Notes: generated by a model from the sequence alone, not told the origin. Positions 12,173 through 24,110 are shown, counted from the stretch's first letter. The stretch is DNA of 64,000 nucleotides from Tubulanus polymorphus (GCF_964204645.1 NC_134025.1:31278001-31342000); one strand, 5' to 3'. Numbers and translations are program-made.

Positions 12173-14898
12173 CTAATTATATCCCTGTTGGTAATTAGCT
12201 TGCCTCGTGTATTGTCCTGCGTATCCTCCAGCTCCCGGGGCGCCCCCTGCTGGTCCGCTGCGACTATACGGATTATTACCACTAGGAGGGCCCCCTAGTG
12301 GTGGGTTCGCTCCTAGGTGTTGAGTGTTATAAGTCGGGTTATATTGGTGTTGTTGTTGCGATGGTGGTGGAGTAGGAACTGGCGAGTGACCGCTCACTGG
12401 AGGATGCTGCGGAGAATTATAAACCTGAAATACAATAATTTTACATTATTACCACCAGATGGCGTGACGAACAGTCAGTAAATAATAATCAAAGAAATTA
12501 AATTAATATTCCTACTCTGCGTTTGGTATAGTTAATAAATGAATTGAGGCGCAGAGGACTCAAGTAACTACTAGCGACACCTGGTGGATCTACACTGAAC
12601 CACACCTGTCTGTCTGTCTCACAACAACACAATATATATATACACCACATGTTGCTGCTGTGTGTGTTACCTATTATATTAATCTGACCTGTTGCTGTCC
12701 GGCGTAATGTTGATATGGTTGTTGTCCACCAGGGGGCGTCGGCGTCTGTTGATATTGTTGTCCTGGTTGTTGTTGGTAGTATTGTTGTTGTTGCCCCGGG
12801 TAGCCCGCGGGCTGGCCGGTGTATCCGGGCTGTGAGGGCTGTTGATTATAAGCTACAAATAGAAAATATCAAAACTTTACTCCATAAATCTTAGCCAAGT
12901 GTTTTATAGACAGCAGCCATTTCAAAGTTCCCACTCTCTGTTTTAGATACATTTTGAAGGATAAATCCTTAAAAAGTGTTAAAGTTAGGAGAAAAACGTT
13001 CACACAATAATCAGGAACTGAGCTCTTCAAACACGACACAAACCTTGTTGTTGCTGTTGCTGTTGTGGTGGTTGTGATGGTTGTTGTTGGTAACCAAGTT
13101 GTACTGGTTTCTGTTGTTGTTGTTGAGGTGGAAATTGACCTTGTCCTGGAATCTGACCAGCCGCCTGCTGCTGCTGCTGTTTTAATTGGTGACTAGCAGA
13201 AGAACCGATACTAGAAACACTTTCAGGACTCCCGGGTCGAGGACTGGCGTGACTATTATTGGTCGTCGAAGCTGAAAAAAGAACAAGATTTAGAATTTTA
13301 CAAAAAGCTCTCCTCATTATCGACTTTAGGGTTCTAGGGTTCTTCAGATGAGGGAATCTATGATTCCTCAAGTTTCCATAATGTAAGACCAAAGTCTCTC
13401 TGATTAAATCATAATAAGATGTTCTCAATGGGGCCACTCGTCACTGGCAAAAACAACAAAACACCCAACAATCTAAATTCCCTGATTTTTGCTTGACAAC
13501 AAATCGAGAATTGCCTGCTCTGTAAAGAACCCTGTAACTGCGGTATGAAATAGAGGAACTTACTGTCATTAGGAATACCAAACGAAGAAATCACTTTTTG
13601 CGTTGTGTCATCGATCGACCTTTGACTCGATAAAGGATCGAATTCTTTCCCTTCTGCAATATTTACAGGTTTAACGGTTTCAGTTTTATCTTCTATTGTT
13701 GATTCTGATTTAACTGAAACAGAAAATATACAATGGTAAATCAATACACATATAATATGCAGAAAAGGGGGGAGGGGGACAGGGAGAAGGGAAGAGGTAA
13801 TTACATACTTGCTAATTTTGAACTCGGCGGGGGGAGGGGGACAGGGAGAAGGGAAGAGGTAATTACATACTTGCTAATGTTGAACTCGGCTCCAATGAAT
13901 CTAGAATTTGATTCACTTTATTTCGAACTGCTCTTAATTCCGAACGTAAATATTTCACTTCGTCAGAATCTAATCGCCGTGGTTGACCATTCACTGAAAT
14001 CCGTTCAAATTCAAATATTAACGGTTTATCTGAAAACGACCAATCATAGATCCGATCATCGTTTTTTACTTACCAAATATGGTAATTTTGAGTATTCTTG
14101 AGCATTGAATGGCGAATGATAAATCAGAACTATCAAAAATAGTTATCAAATCACCATCTGAAACAAAACAAGCATTAATCATTAAATTACTGAGAAACTT
14201 CTCAAAGCCCTGGCAATCTGTTATTGAGTCAGATTGCATTCCTAGTCTGACACATGAGAGCAGGGGCCGCAGTTACTGAAAAGCTGGTTAGAGTAAGTTA
14301 ACTAATGGATAGTTGACATAGCGATAATCGAAACTTCATCGTTACTATGTTATCTATCCACCGGTTATCATTAACCAACCTTTCAGCAACTGCAGCCCCT
14401 GATGCTCTTTTTAGTTAAAGATACATAATCAATACTGCCCGCAAATTATCAGGACTCAGGTTTTCAATTATGATTTGAATCCGATATAAGTTGAGTCTAT
14501 TTCTTGAAAATTAATTCTAATTACAATTCAGTTGAAACTGTGGAACTGGATCCTAATATTTGATTTTTGGGATCTTTGATTTTTTCAGATTTTTGGGATC
14601 CTAAAACCCAAACCCTATAAAACAAAGACCCCAGAACCCGTAAAAACCCTATAAAACCACGACCCCAGAAAGCGTACAAACCTTCATCTTTATATTTGAT
14701 TACAACTTCATCGGTACTTGATAATTGTCCACGGAAAACTCTCTGCATCATTAAAACTAATTCATCATACGTGATATCTTCATTGTGGATTGGAATTCTG
14801 CGAATATCGTCTCCTAATTCAGCTTTAATTATTAACTTTCCGCTGAGATCCATCTGTCCGAATGATTCATTCAAATCTTTCTGGTTATACTGGTTCAT
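12173..14898 (-). CDS. TFG: TFG (Trk-fused gene) homologue, seven exons
   Basis: Exons in transcript order are 14682-14898, 14074-14157, 13871-14029, 13564-13713, 13044-13271, 12689-12852 and 12173-12424, giving 417 residues (human TFG is 400). All phases agree and sites are GT-AG; the weakest donor is GTCAGA after exon 6. The N-terminal PB1 domain spans about residues 16-96 ([20 protein letters not shown], then [20 protein letters not shown] across the exon 1/2 junction). A short coiled coil follows ([16 protein letters not shown], ending LDSLEP), then the conserved [17 protein letters not shown] segment, then a P/Q-rich disordered tail with Q runs ending in QQGYN. TFG oligomerises at ER exit sites and organises COPII carriers between ER and ERGIC. 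Exon 3's end and its splice donor are tandemly duplicated, and intron 1 carries a fold-back element. Confidence 0.95.
13767..13890. repeat. 62-bp tandem duplication spanning the TFG exon 3 splice donor
   Basis: Two adjacent 62-bp copies (13767-13828 and 13829-13890), nearly identical, each containing a purine-rich run and GAACTCGGC. The right copy holds the last bases of exon 3 and donor GTATGT at 13865-13870 (minus). The left copy carries an identical decoy donor at 13803-13808. Confidence 0.9.
14261..14401. mobile_element. Foldback MITE in TFG intron 1
   Basis: A 141-bp element with about 65-bp imperfect inverted arms. The outer ends are CAGGGGCCGCAGTTACTGAA on the left and the complement of CAGGGGCTGCAGTTGCTGAA on the right. 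CAGGGG termini are typical of hAT-derived MITEs; no clean 8-bp target duplication is visible. Transcribed with TFG, it would form a long hairpin. Confidence 0.75.
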
Positions 14899-15820
14899 TA
14901 TTGTTAACTTCTGAAATCTAATAATTCATAATCGGTCACTTTTCTTCACAAGAAAATATATAATATCACAAGTGTAATATGGACTTTGGCCAATTTCCAC
15001 TATCGAGGCCTATAAATATCATTATCTGATGACTTAAAAAAACTAAACGTGATTAAAAAATGAGATATTGCGAGAGTGACTAACTAACACCAGCAGGTTA
15101 CTACTGAGACGAGTAGTTCTTCGATATAAATAATACTTTAGATAGCGAAATTTAGGCCAGGTACATGGCTCTAAAATCAGCAACATTTTGCCTACGTGTT
15201 TTATGTTCAGCCCCTATTGTAACCCGTATGGACGGCGCTGAATGATGTGTCAGTGACCAGCAGTCAGTCCACCAGTATCTGAACCCGGAAGTGAAACATA
15301 TTCTCTTCATTTTCTAACATTTCTCTTATATTTCTGGAATTTTTCTATTGCTAATAAAATCGCCATTGAAAATCTCAAATAATGTTCAACTTACAGTTTA
15401 TAAAATTGCAATACTCATCCGAGAATAAACTTTATAATACCGGCAAATAATAATCAGCGTTGAGCTGTCATTAGCGCGTCATCACCTACAGGCGGCGCTA
15501 CTCTTTAACTCGCTTGCCGCAGGTGGAATAAATTGGACAACGGCTCGGACACCGGCTGCACAGAACTGTTCGGTTTTAGTTCTTTGCGCAGATTTAGATA
15601 GTATGAAACCCGTGTTTTTCTGAGCAGGCATGCGAAAAATTCTTCAAGTCCTAGCCTCGAAAATTGTAAGTGCCTCTGCTGAACTGTGCTGGGCCAAGAT
15701 GTTCCTGGCCACTCTAGGCCATATCCAATTTAACGGCAAACTATCGCAATTCCTTCAAGTCTAGATTGTCAAAAACTAATTCAAAATTTACCAAACTCAA
15801 CTCATTGAGGGTCAGTATTT
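14899..15820. other. TFG-SOD2 intergenic region
   Basis: Contains the TFG 5' flank on the minus strand and the SOD2 3' end. No ORF or RNA gene is evident. Confidence 0.5.
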
Positions 15821-15827
15821 AAAATAC

Positions 15828-15833
15828 TTTATT
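15828..15833 (-). terminator. Candidate poly(A) signal of SOD2
   Basis: AATAAA on the minus strand, about 180 bp past the SOD2 stop codon. Confidence 0.5.
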
Positions 15834-16010
15834 TCTGATGCATCACATATGGTTTCCTACAACTCAACTCAATTTTCAATTCATTACATTTCATCAATTT
15901 ATTTTTCGCTACTGAGCTGATCTATCATACCATGAAACTATTCTATATCAAACATACAACACATTAAACACAGCTTTAAAATGTATAGCAAACAAAGCTG
16001 ATAAGAGTTT

Positions 16011-17970
16011 TTAGATTTTTGCAGCGGAGAATCTGTTCGCGACGTCGCTCCAATTGATAATATTCCAAATAGCTTTCACATAATCCGGTCTCACATTCTT
16101 ATATTGAAGGTAGTAAGCGTGCTCCCAAACATCGATACCAAACAGAGGAATTAAACCTGTCAATCATTAAACATCAGTACATTAAACCTGTCAATCATTA
16201 AAACATCATTACATTAAACCTGTCAATCACTAAACATCATTACATTAAACCTATCAATCATTAAAACATCATTACATTATCATTCAGCAATCTCAAAATC
16301 TCCACAGTTGTTGAAATGGACTCTAAAGATGGATTAGAGTTGATTTTTACTGAAGATTAAAATTTTAAGGGCCTTTTCAATCATTCTCTTCTTGAAGATA
16401 TTACATTGTTCCTTGGCAGAAAATTTCTGCCGTCACATTGACAAAACAATTTGGGGTAGATCCACACCAGAAGAATATTCCATCATCTTCAGAATAATTG
16501 AAAAGGGACACAACTGAGAACTGTGATCAGATGTTTATTTTAAACCTACCAGTTGTAGCTTGAAGTGGATCCTGATTTGCACACGTTGCAATCTGAAGAT
16601 GATCAGTAGATTGGTTGTATCCGAGCCAACCCCATCCGGACCCCTGAACTCCGACAGTCGCATCCGAAAGTTTCGTCCTCATATTATCAACCGATCCGAA
16701 ATCTCTCTTAATCGCTTCCAATAAATCACCTTGGAAACACAACAACAATTCAATCAGTTACATTTCAAATCAGTTTAACTGAAAATCTTTTGAATTTAAA
16801 ATCAGTTTAACTGACTATATTTTGAATTTCAAATCAGTTTAACTGAATATCTTTTAAATTTTAAATCAGTTTAACTGACTATATTTTGAATTCAAAATCA
16901 GTTTAACTGAAAATCTTTTGAATTTAAAATCAGTTTAACTGACTATATTTTGAATTCAAAATCAGTTTAACTGAAAATCTTTTGAATTTAAAATAAGTTT
17001 AACTGACTTTATTTTGAATTTCAAATCAGTTTAACTGAAAACTTTTGAATTCTAAATCAGTTAAACTGACTATATTGTAAATTTCTAAGTGAAAGAATTG
17101 GCTGGGTACATACTTACCAGATGGGTCACCACCTCCATTAGGAGAGAGATTCTCCCAGAATATCGAGTGATTGATGTGACCTCCGCCGTTAAACTTCAGA
17201 GCTGACTGAAGTCCAATCACTACAGATGTGTTTCCTATCAAATTACAATAAACAATACAAATTAGTTGTAAAATAAACCAATCAAGAAGGACCAGATATT
17301 TACAAGTTTATACGAGTTTACCAGTGGACAGTTTGACAAAGTGACAATTAAAAGTTCATTAAATATTGGTATTCATTTTTAACCAACTGTTGACCTTGCC
17401 CAACTGAATCCGCATTTTTAATCCAAATTTTAATACATATTAGAATAAGATTTTTTAGATCCACCCTAGATAGATATTTGGACCACACAAAACCGACATT
17501 TAATGGTGTTTAAGTGTGAAACCTTTATCTAACGCCTCTGCTAGTTTCTCCTCGGCAACATTCAGATTATTGACGTAAGTTTGATGATGTTTTTGATGAT
17601 GTAACGTCATTATCTCGGCGGATACTACTGGCTCTAACGCGTTATAGTCGTACGGTAAATCTGGTAATGTATGCTTCATTCTTCCGATCATACTGCTGCT
17701 CAATGCACCAGCGCATTTTGGAAGACTCCTGCTGAAATGATAAACAGTCCGGTATTTTAAAGACTCCTGATAAACAGTCCGGTCCCGTATTCCGACCTTG
17801 AACAAGGATGAATATATTCGCACGGTCTAATTGCGTCAATAGTTTCCGGAAATGCACCCAATCTGCAGCATTTACAGTTATAAATTAACATTATCTGAAT
17901 AAAAAGTATGAAATCACGGATTGTTATTCACTCACCGAAGAAGAGAAGCTGATTTTCGTATGGGCAACAT
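16011..17970 (-). CDS. SOD2: Mitochondrial Mn superoxide dismutase, five exons
   Basis: Exons in order are 17936-17970, 17523-17731, 17118-17234, 16550-16729 and 16011-16156, giving 228 residues (human 222). Exon 1 encodes [11 protein letters not shown] and splices in phase to an Arg/Ser-rich stretch, together a typical ~30-residue matrix-targeting presequence; the mature chain probably starts at Lys31 ([16 protein letters not shown]). Manganese ligands are in place: His56 (LHHQKHH), the second His of [11 protein letters not shown], and Asp/His in [10 protein letters not shown]. The [12 protein letters not shown] segment with the active-site Gln (human Gln143) is intact. It converts matrix superoxide to hydrogen peroxide and oxygen. 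It is divergent from WTAP. Introns 3 and 4 hold tandem repeats, and the intron 4 repeat duplicates the exon 5 splice acceptor. The mitochondrial leader separates this from cytosolic MnSOD forms. Confidence 0.97.
16151..16280. repeat. ~31-32-bp tandem repeat duplicating the SOD2 exon 5 acceptor
   Basis: Four copies of a unit containing TTAAACCTGTCAATCATTAA, with the CCTG core at 16156, 16187, 16219 and (as CCTA) 16250. On the minus strand each unit reads ..TTGACAG|GTTTAA (the last GATAG). The copy at 16156 is the true 3' splice site. Confidence 0.85.
16769..17075. repeat. 32-bp tandem repeat in SOD2 intron 3
   Basis: About nine to ten copies of two alternating 32-bp variants (CAGTTTAACTGAAAATC.. 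and CAGTTTAACTGACTATA..), so the higher-order period is 64 bp. Each unit contains the near-palindrome CAGTTTAACTG. Confidence 0.9.
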
Positions 17971-19402
17971 CTTTTCCGGGTTTGAAGGTTCTGATCACGG
18001 TTTGGAATACTCACCGGGTCTCGTGTCCGCCGGCTGCTTGCCTACCGTTCCGTGACCGTCACCGTGTTTTCAATTAGGGTTAGGGTTCCGAGGCCGGCAC
18101 CGGGTTTTGACTACTTAGGTTTATCGGATTTCTTCACCGGCGCCGGGTTTTAGTTTCTAATCCGCGAACGCGTTGTACGCGTTACCGTGTTAGGATTGCA
18201 CATGGCGGCGTCCAGTAAATTTTTCATTTGAAAATCTCGATAATAAATTGTAGCTGTGATCTAGTGGAAGCTGAATCGGGATATTTAAACTGATGGATCG
18301 GGTTTGAACTGTTAGTATTCACCGCCAGGTGTCAGTGTTTTTAATGTTCGTGTATCTGTTATTTATATCTCGGATGTTTCCAGCTACAAACCAGAATCCA
18401 GGACCAGACTTTCTTTCACTTCCGCGTCAGTTTCAGAGAAGAATTGGTTTTTTACCTAATGTATATTCGTGTTAGATTTGTGTTCTGTTTAGCTGTTGGG
18501 GGTGCCCTGTTGGGGATGACTGCAGTTAATATGTTCTCTAAGTGTTTATATACGGTATCTGTCCAACCAAACTCTTGTATTGTTTCTTAATCTTCTTGTA
18601 CACCGTTCTTTAAATGAACACGTAGCGCCACATAGTGGAATGCAAAAAGTGATCTAAACTGCAGGCAGTTAGACCGATACCCCAATAACAGGAACAATAT
18701 CAATAATGCACAGCTAGTAGTAGAGGCAGCTAGTGTCAGAATTCTGAAGCTGTCAGATCAGGGATTGAATTATTTGTAGGATCGCATTGCCATTCTTCTA
18801 CTGTTACGAGAATCTGTAATCCTCACATCTGCATTCATTTGACTTGGTTAGCGTAGAGTTAGTTCCAACATTGCAACGAACATTGCTAGATATGCAATCA
18901 CATAAACGCAAATGTGAGGATAAGATTACAGACTCTCGTAACAGAAGATAGTTTGTTTGTTTTAAATATTTTGTCATTTAGTACAATAAAAGCACGTGTG
19001 GAGTCTGCTACTTACTGTAGTACAGGGTCCGATCTAAGCACTTGTCCGATTGCCCGGGACAAGTATATTGTCATAAGGGCAAGTAGGTTATCATTATCAC
19101 TTGTCCCCCGGGCTAGTGCTATTCTATGTCTCAAAGCTTTTTGCCAATCGATACAACAGTTGGACTGCGTGTAGGGCAAGTAGATTTTTGAGGGGACAAG
19201 TAAAATTTCAGATATGCTTACCCCCGGGCAAGTGGTTCTTATTCCTTAGATCGGACCCTGTAGTACCCACAGAAGCCCCTGATTCTGGGCATAATGATTA
19301 CATAGATAGATACTTAACTTTAGAATCAACTCTTGTAACCATTTAATATGTATTTTATTTATTTGCTGATTTATTTATATTTTTAGGGATAAACCACGGA
19401 TC
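17971..19402. promoter_or_regulatory. Divergent SOD2-WTAP promoter interval
   Basis: The start codons of SOD2 (minus) and WTAP (plus) are 1.4 kb apart. The half near SOD2 is GC- and CpG-richer (18000-18210, with repeated CACCGGGT/GCACCGGG motifs) and includes ATGGCGGCG at 18202, resembling a YY1-type initiator motif. No TATA box is clear. WTAP probably has a non-coding first exon in this interval, because a good acceptor (TATTTTTAG at about 19386) sits 17 bp before its ATG. The 3' half contains a 236-bp MITE. Confidence 0.6.
19017..19266. mobile_element. MITE with 15-bp TIRs and 7-bp target duplication
   Basis: Element 19024-19259 begins AGGGTCCGATCTAAG and ends with its exact reverse complement. 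It is flanked by GTAGTAC at 19017-19023 and 19260-19266. Inner sequence repeats CACTTGTCC/GGACAAGT and CCCCCGGGC motifs in both orientations. It has no coding capacity. The superfamily is uncertain; an 8-bp reading (TGTAGTAC) is also possible, which would suit hAT. Confidence 0.85.
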
Positions 19403-22104
19403 ATGGCAACTAATAATATAATACACCCTAAAAGGGTAAGTTTTTAGATATTCACAAACACGACCAATTTTAAATCTGTTTCGTTTCTCAATGTTATTTT
19501 CTATTTGTAGGTTTTATTGACTGATGAAGACTTAGAACAGATCTCTAAAGACGAACTCGTAGCGAGGTTTGTGTTCGATTCATTATTCGTGAATTGTCGA
19601 AATAAATCAGTTTCCGTTTCTAAGTTCTTTCGTTTGATAATTTTTCTGTAGATGGAAACAACAAAATGATTACATCCAATTATTAGAATCACAGAAAAAA
19701 CCGACTATTGAAACTGGTAAATATGTAATAACTGTCTGGGGGGAGGGATTAGAGGGGAAGGGTTTTTTTTTCAGACAAATTTGAAATATTGAATTTATAT
19801 CAGCAATATCAAATTTTGATATAAATCGAATATCAGATACTACGGTAATAGTCATTAAAGCTCGAATATCTGTCAAGTTGAGTTAGAAACTTCAGCCCTG
19901 AATCCAGAAATAGTTGAATATATTTGTCTCGGGGGTTGGTGTGGTTTTGTTTTTTAGGATGCGTCGTTGAATCTGGATCAGAAGAGAAACGTAAACAACA
20001 AATTGAAGCTTCACATCGTGAGAATATTCTCGTTATGAGATTGACGACTAAAGAGCAAGAAATGCAAGAATATCTGGTGAGTTTCTATAACAACACTAAC
20101 ATCGGGCCCACCTAAACTAAAAGAAAAATCATTTTCTAAGTTCTTCAGGTCCTTAACATGGATTTCACTTAACTGGGTTTGATTTTTCTACAGTCCCAGT
20201 TTGTCCAAGTTAGGCCAGATTTTACTGTAAAAAGTGGATTCTTCTCTGATGATGAAGTTTTGGACAAAATAAATTGTTTTATCATCAATTGTTGGTTTTA
20301 CTGATTAACTCTGAAATATTGAGATTAATATCAGTATTGGTCGGTGAATGTTTCATTTTATTAGAAACATACTTTTTTTCTAGAATCAAATTCAAGAATT
20401 GAAACAAGCTCAGAATTCGAGCACAGCTCAGCTACGTTCGATGTTACTGGATCCAGCTGTGAATATCATGTATCAAAAAATGCGCAAAGAACTCGACGAA
20501 ACAAAACAAAAACTTGAACAAACTCAAAATGAGTTCAGCGCGTGGAAGTTTACCCCAGACAGGTGAGTTGATCGCGGAAACTTGAGGTAAACTCGAGGTA
20601 GGTCGAGTTAACAAGTCTCTTTTATAGAAATCTTAGAATGAGGAATGAGTTCAACTCACTTCCTACATTCTGACACCGGGATGAGTTCATCGCTGGGACT
20701 CTTTTCGAGACAGGACCTACCGTACCTGGTTGAGAAGTCTATGTTGTTTAACTGTTCTACTAAGGACATTTTCGAAGGATGAGTTATTATTGTAACTCTC
20801 TTGCTATGTTGTGAGGTATGAGTGAGTAAAACCCTAAAACTCTTTTTAATCAGTTTTCGATTGATTCGTTGATATCACTTTCAGTCAAACCGGAAAACGT
20901 CTGATGGCGAAATGTCGAATGTTGTTACAAGAAAACGATGAATTGGGGAAAGTAGTTTCATCGGGGAGAATCGCTAAATTAGAGGGTGACATCGCTTTAG
21001 AAAAAACTTTAGTTCAAGAAATGAAGAAAAGTCAAGCAGGTAATTAATTTTTCATACAATTAGTGAGAATGATTATCTAATTTTCATTTCAGCTTTCAAT
21101 GATTTCTTGGGATAAATTGTCATGTAATTCTTTCTTTTTATAGAAATAGTTGATTTCATGCAGGTATCAATTCCTCCTGCAATCACCTTAGTCAATCACC
21201 ATTTAATGGATCCATAATCTGTCCATATCTGTCGGGTCACTAGGTAGAAAGACTACATTTTCTTGTTGTCAGGTTTTGTGGGAAACAGACAGCAGTTTGT
21301 CCGAGGGGCAGCTGCAATAGCTGTGACCTGGTTAAGGAGAGAGGGCTGATAGAGAGATGAGTTACAGATGTAAATGTTGACATATTTTATTTTCTTTCAG
21401 AAATCGATGAATTCCTAGTAGAACTGGACGAGGATGTCGAAGGAATGCAGAGCACCATCTATATTTTACAACAACAATTAAAAGAAGCTCGAGAAGAAAT
21501 CAATAAACTTCAAAAACAAAACGAGTTTCTTAATTCACAGCAGCAACAACAACAGACTGGTTTACAGTGTGCGTCTGATGATTGTGAACCGGCGGCGGGC
21601 ACTACGGGCGCGGCTACCATCGAGCCGACACGGACAGAAATAAAACACGAATTAATGGACGTCACAGACGATACCGCGATTACCACGGCAACGCGGCGCG
21701 AGAACGGGGGCTTCTGGGAACATACTGAATCACAGAACGGTAACAATGAGCAAATTAACGGGCAGATAATCCCTCACCTGCCGCAGACTGTTTCATCATC
21801 TAATAATTTAACTACTAGCATTACCACGACTTTGACTAAACAGCACCACCAGCTGCAGCAGCAGCATCAGGTGGTTAGTGATGTTGAATTAAACGATGTC
21901 ACAGCAGCAGCAGCAGCAGCTACAACTATAACAGTAGCTGTAGCTGCTGATATTAGTTCACCTGAATCCCAACATTCTTACAGCTCACCGGTGAAGCCTA
22001 TTCTTGTCGACGATTCAGACACTGATTATAGAACTACCGGTGATGACGATGTTCTTTTGAACGGTCTCGAGCAAACTCCATCTCCGATGGAGGAACAATC
22101 GTAA
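19403..22104 (+). CDS. WTAP: WTAP / Fl(2)d homologue, m6A writer complex subunit, seven coding exons
   Basis: Coding exons are 19403-19435, 19511-19566, 19652-19716, 19958-20076, 20384-20562, 20885-21039 and 21401-22104, giving 436 residues (human 396) with all phases consistent. The N-terminus reads LLTDEDLEQISKDELVARWK. Conserved blocks follow: ENILVMRLTTKEQEMQEYL, AQLRSMLLDPAVNIMYQKMR, SAWKFTPDSQTGKRLMAKCR, ELGKVVSSGRIAKLEGDIAL, and LDEDVEGMQSTIYILQQQLK. These form the long coiled coil, about residues 35-235. The rest is low complexity, with poly-Q and a poly-A run. WTAP anchors METTL3-METTL14 in nuclear speckles and in flies acts in Sxl splicing. Poly(A) signals AATAAA lie at 22671 and 22691. 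Confidence 0.96.
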
Positions 22105-22720
22105 ATACACGTCCGTCTGTATAGAGGGAGCCACCGTAACGAGTGAGCGCCCCCTTGTGTCTGTTCTCGAAAGCATTTTTAAGGTCAAACCGAGTTAACA
22201 GTATAAACATATTGAGTGCTATCGATTCCTACCAGAGTCGTTTAGAGTTTTAGTTTTAGTTTTTCTCAACAGCAAAAGCAGGAATTGATAAATGGACATT
22301 TTGTGACACGTTTACATTTTGAGTAAGAGTTTAAACAAGAGTTTAAACAGCCTCTGATATAATCCAGGGTTTGTAGCGAGTCTAACCAATTCTGAAAAGT
22401 GCTTATTTTTAGACTAATTTAGGCTGCAAATGTAGTTTTCTTAAATTTCATGGCTTAATCATTGATTTAGAAAAATAGTCTTTCTGGAAAGCTTAAGTAC
22501 TCGGTCCGACTGCTGTAAACTTTGTTACGAAACACTGCAGCAAAATCCGTTATTTCTCATTTTACAATCGATGATTATTGAAAGTTTAAAAATTGAGAGG
22601 GAAAAACGTTTGAAAAAAGAAAAGAGAAAAATGTGTTCAAATACAATTTTAACAGTGTAAATAGATAAATAATAAATACCTGATAAATGGAATAAAAATA
22701 CAACAATTTTCTGTGTCTTT
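22105..22720 (+). other. WTAP 3' untranslated region (predicted)
   Basis: AT-rich and non-coding, with AATAAA at 22671-22676 and 22691-22696. A further AATAAA at about 22940 could give a longer form. Confidence 0.6.
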
Positions 22721-23082
22721 TTTCTATTGTGCGTATTTTTGAATTATTGTAGTTAGTTAAAAACTGGCTTTTTAAACGTTCGTTTTAGATTGAAACCGGT
22801 TTAGAATGAATCCTGTCCTCCTCGATGTAGAAATCCCCGCCTCGCGTACCATTCTCATACCTTTAAATTAAAACGATGTTTTCAGTTTATGCGTAGAATA
22901 TGTGTAATTTATGAATTGAGTTTTTGAACTCAGAAAGATAATAAACAAACAAACATTCCTGAATCGAACAAATTAAATCCCAAGTTTATACAGTAGACTC
23001 TGAGCAGTGAGACCCTGGGGTCGCTTGACATCAACTTGAATATGAGTTATGCAGCTATCGCGCCACAGCCCTGGGGCCAGTT

Positions 23083-23215
23083 ACACAGTCGTTACTTAAG
23101 TCCAAAAGTGGTCTAAAATCTTAAGTTGTTCGATTGGCTATAGAACTAAGTTGGCCTTAGACTAGGTTTAAGTCTAAGCCATGACTATGCAACCAGCCCT
23201 GGAACCTTCTCCCTT
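23083..23215. repeat. Dispersed repeat family B copy
   Basis: Starts near GGGGCCAGTTACACAGTC and contains TTGTTCGATTGGCTATAGAA, then a TTAGACTAGGTTTAAGTCTAAG stem-like stretch, ending CAGCCCTGG. Related copies lie at about 3571-3655, 36285-36400 and 41745-41960 (plus), and at 29885-29990 and 30045-30085 (minus). Confidence 0.65.
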
Positions 23216-23949
23216 CCAGACGTTGAGCATTACTTGATGTTTCATTTTCGATTAACGTTGTCTAAATGAAAATGTCTGGTGAAGTTCTGAACACTATTAG
23301 TGAATTTTGGATGATAATTGGTAAAGTGATGATGTATTGAAGGAATGCAGCCTGTTGGGTAGTGCAGGTTCCACTGATACGTGCATGACTGTAAGCTAAA
23401 GTGTTTTGACTGTTACTGAGTTTAGAGAGAAGGGTCTATTGTATGTAACTAGTGTAAGTGCCATGATGGTTACATTGTATGGATTAATATACTGTATGTT
23501 TGTTTATCCACTATTTAAACCAGTTGTAATCTTAAATGTGGTTTAATTGTTTGGCAGCAGAATTCAGCGATCTATATTTTCTATAGTATTAGATATAACC
23601 TGTGCAGTCGTTGTATGTTTTGTTAAATTTATAAGTTTTGCATCATCAACTATTGTAACTCTATAATAAGTCATTGTCAGTTCTCTGATGAAATATTGTG
23701 ACCCCTCAGTTTTAGAGACAACCCTCGAACAAACCTACTCCTCAGTCGTCGTATTTTTTGTCAACCTTTCTTTTTCTTTCGTAAAAAAGTTGAACTTGCA
23801 AAATCATTTCTAGAAATCTTGTTTATTTACTTGTTGTCTTCATGTATCGTTTCTATTTCAGGCAAAAGAAATTGATATTTAGGGGTAAAAATTGCAGTTT
23901 TCTTTGGTTATCAAAGGTTGAATTTCAATGCAGTCATACATGGTTAAGT

Positions 23950-24110
23950 CATCATTTCGATAAGTCGTCACATAACTGAAGCCATTTCTATTTTTTAGCT
24001 CTAATCTGTATTTCCAAATCAATTTACTAAATGTAAGTCATCATTTGGATAAGACTCATCATTATACTGAAGTTGTTTCTATTTTTAGGCCCAATTTGTG
24101 TTTAGTTTGT
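23950..24110 (+). repeat. Dispersed repeat family C copy (two units)
   Basis: Two ~85-bp units with AAGTCATCATTTGGATAAG followed by a TTTCTATTTTTAG block and an AATTTGTGTTT block. Similar sequence recurs at 35310-35410 (plus) and 55800-56060 (minus). Confidence 0.65.

Noticed and set aside
18202-18228. Short ORF MAASSKFFI after ATGGCGGCG
   Set aside because: Nine codons then stop; more likely a YY1-like promoter motif than a gene.
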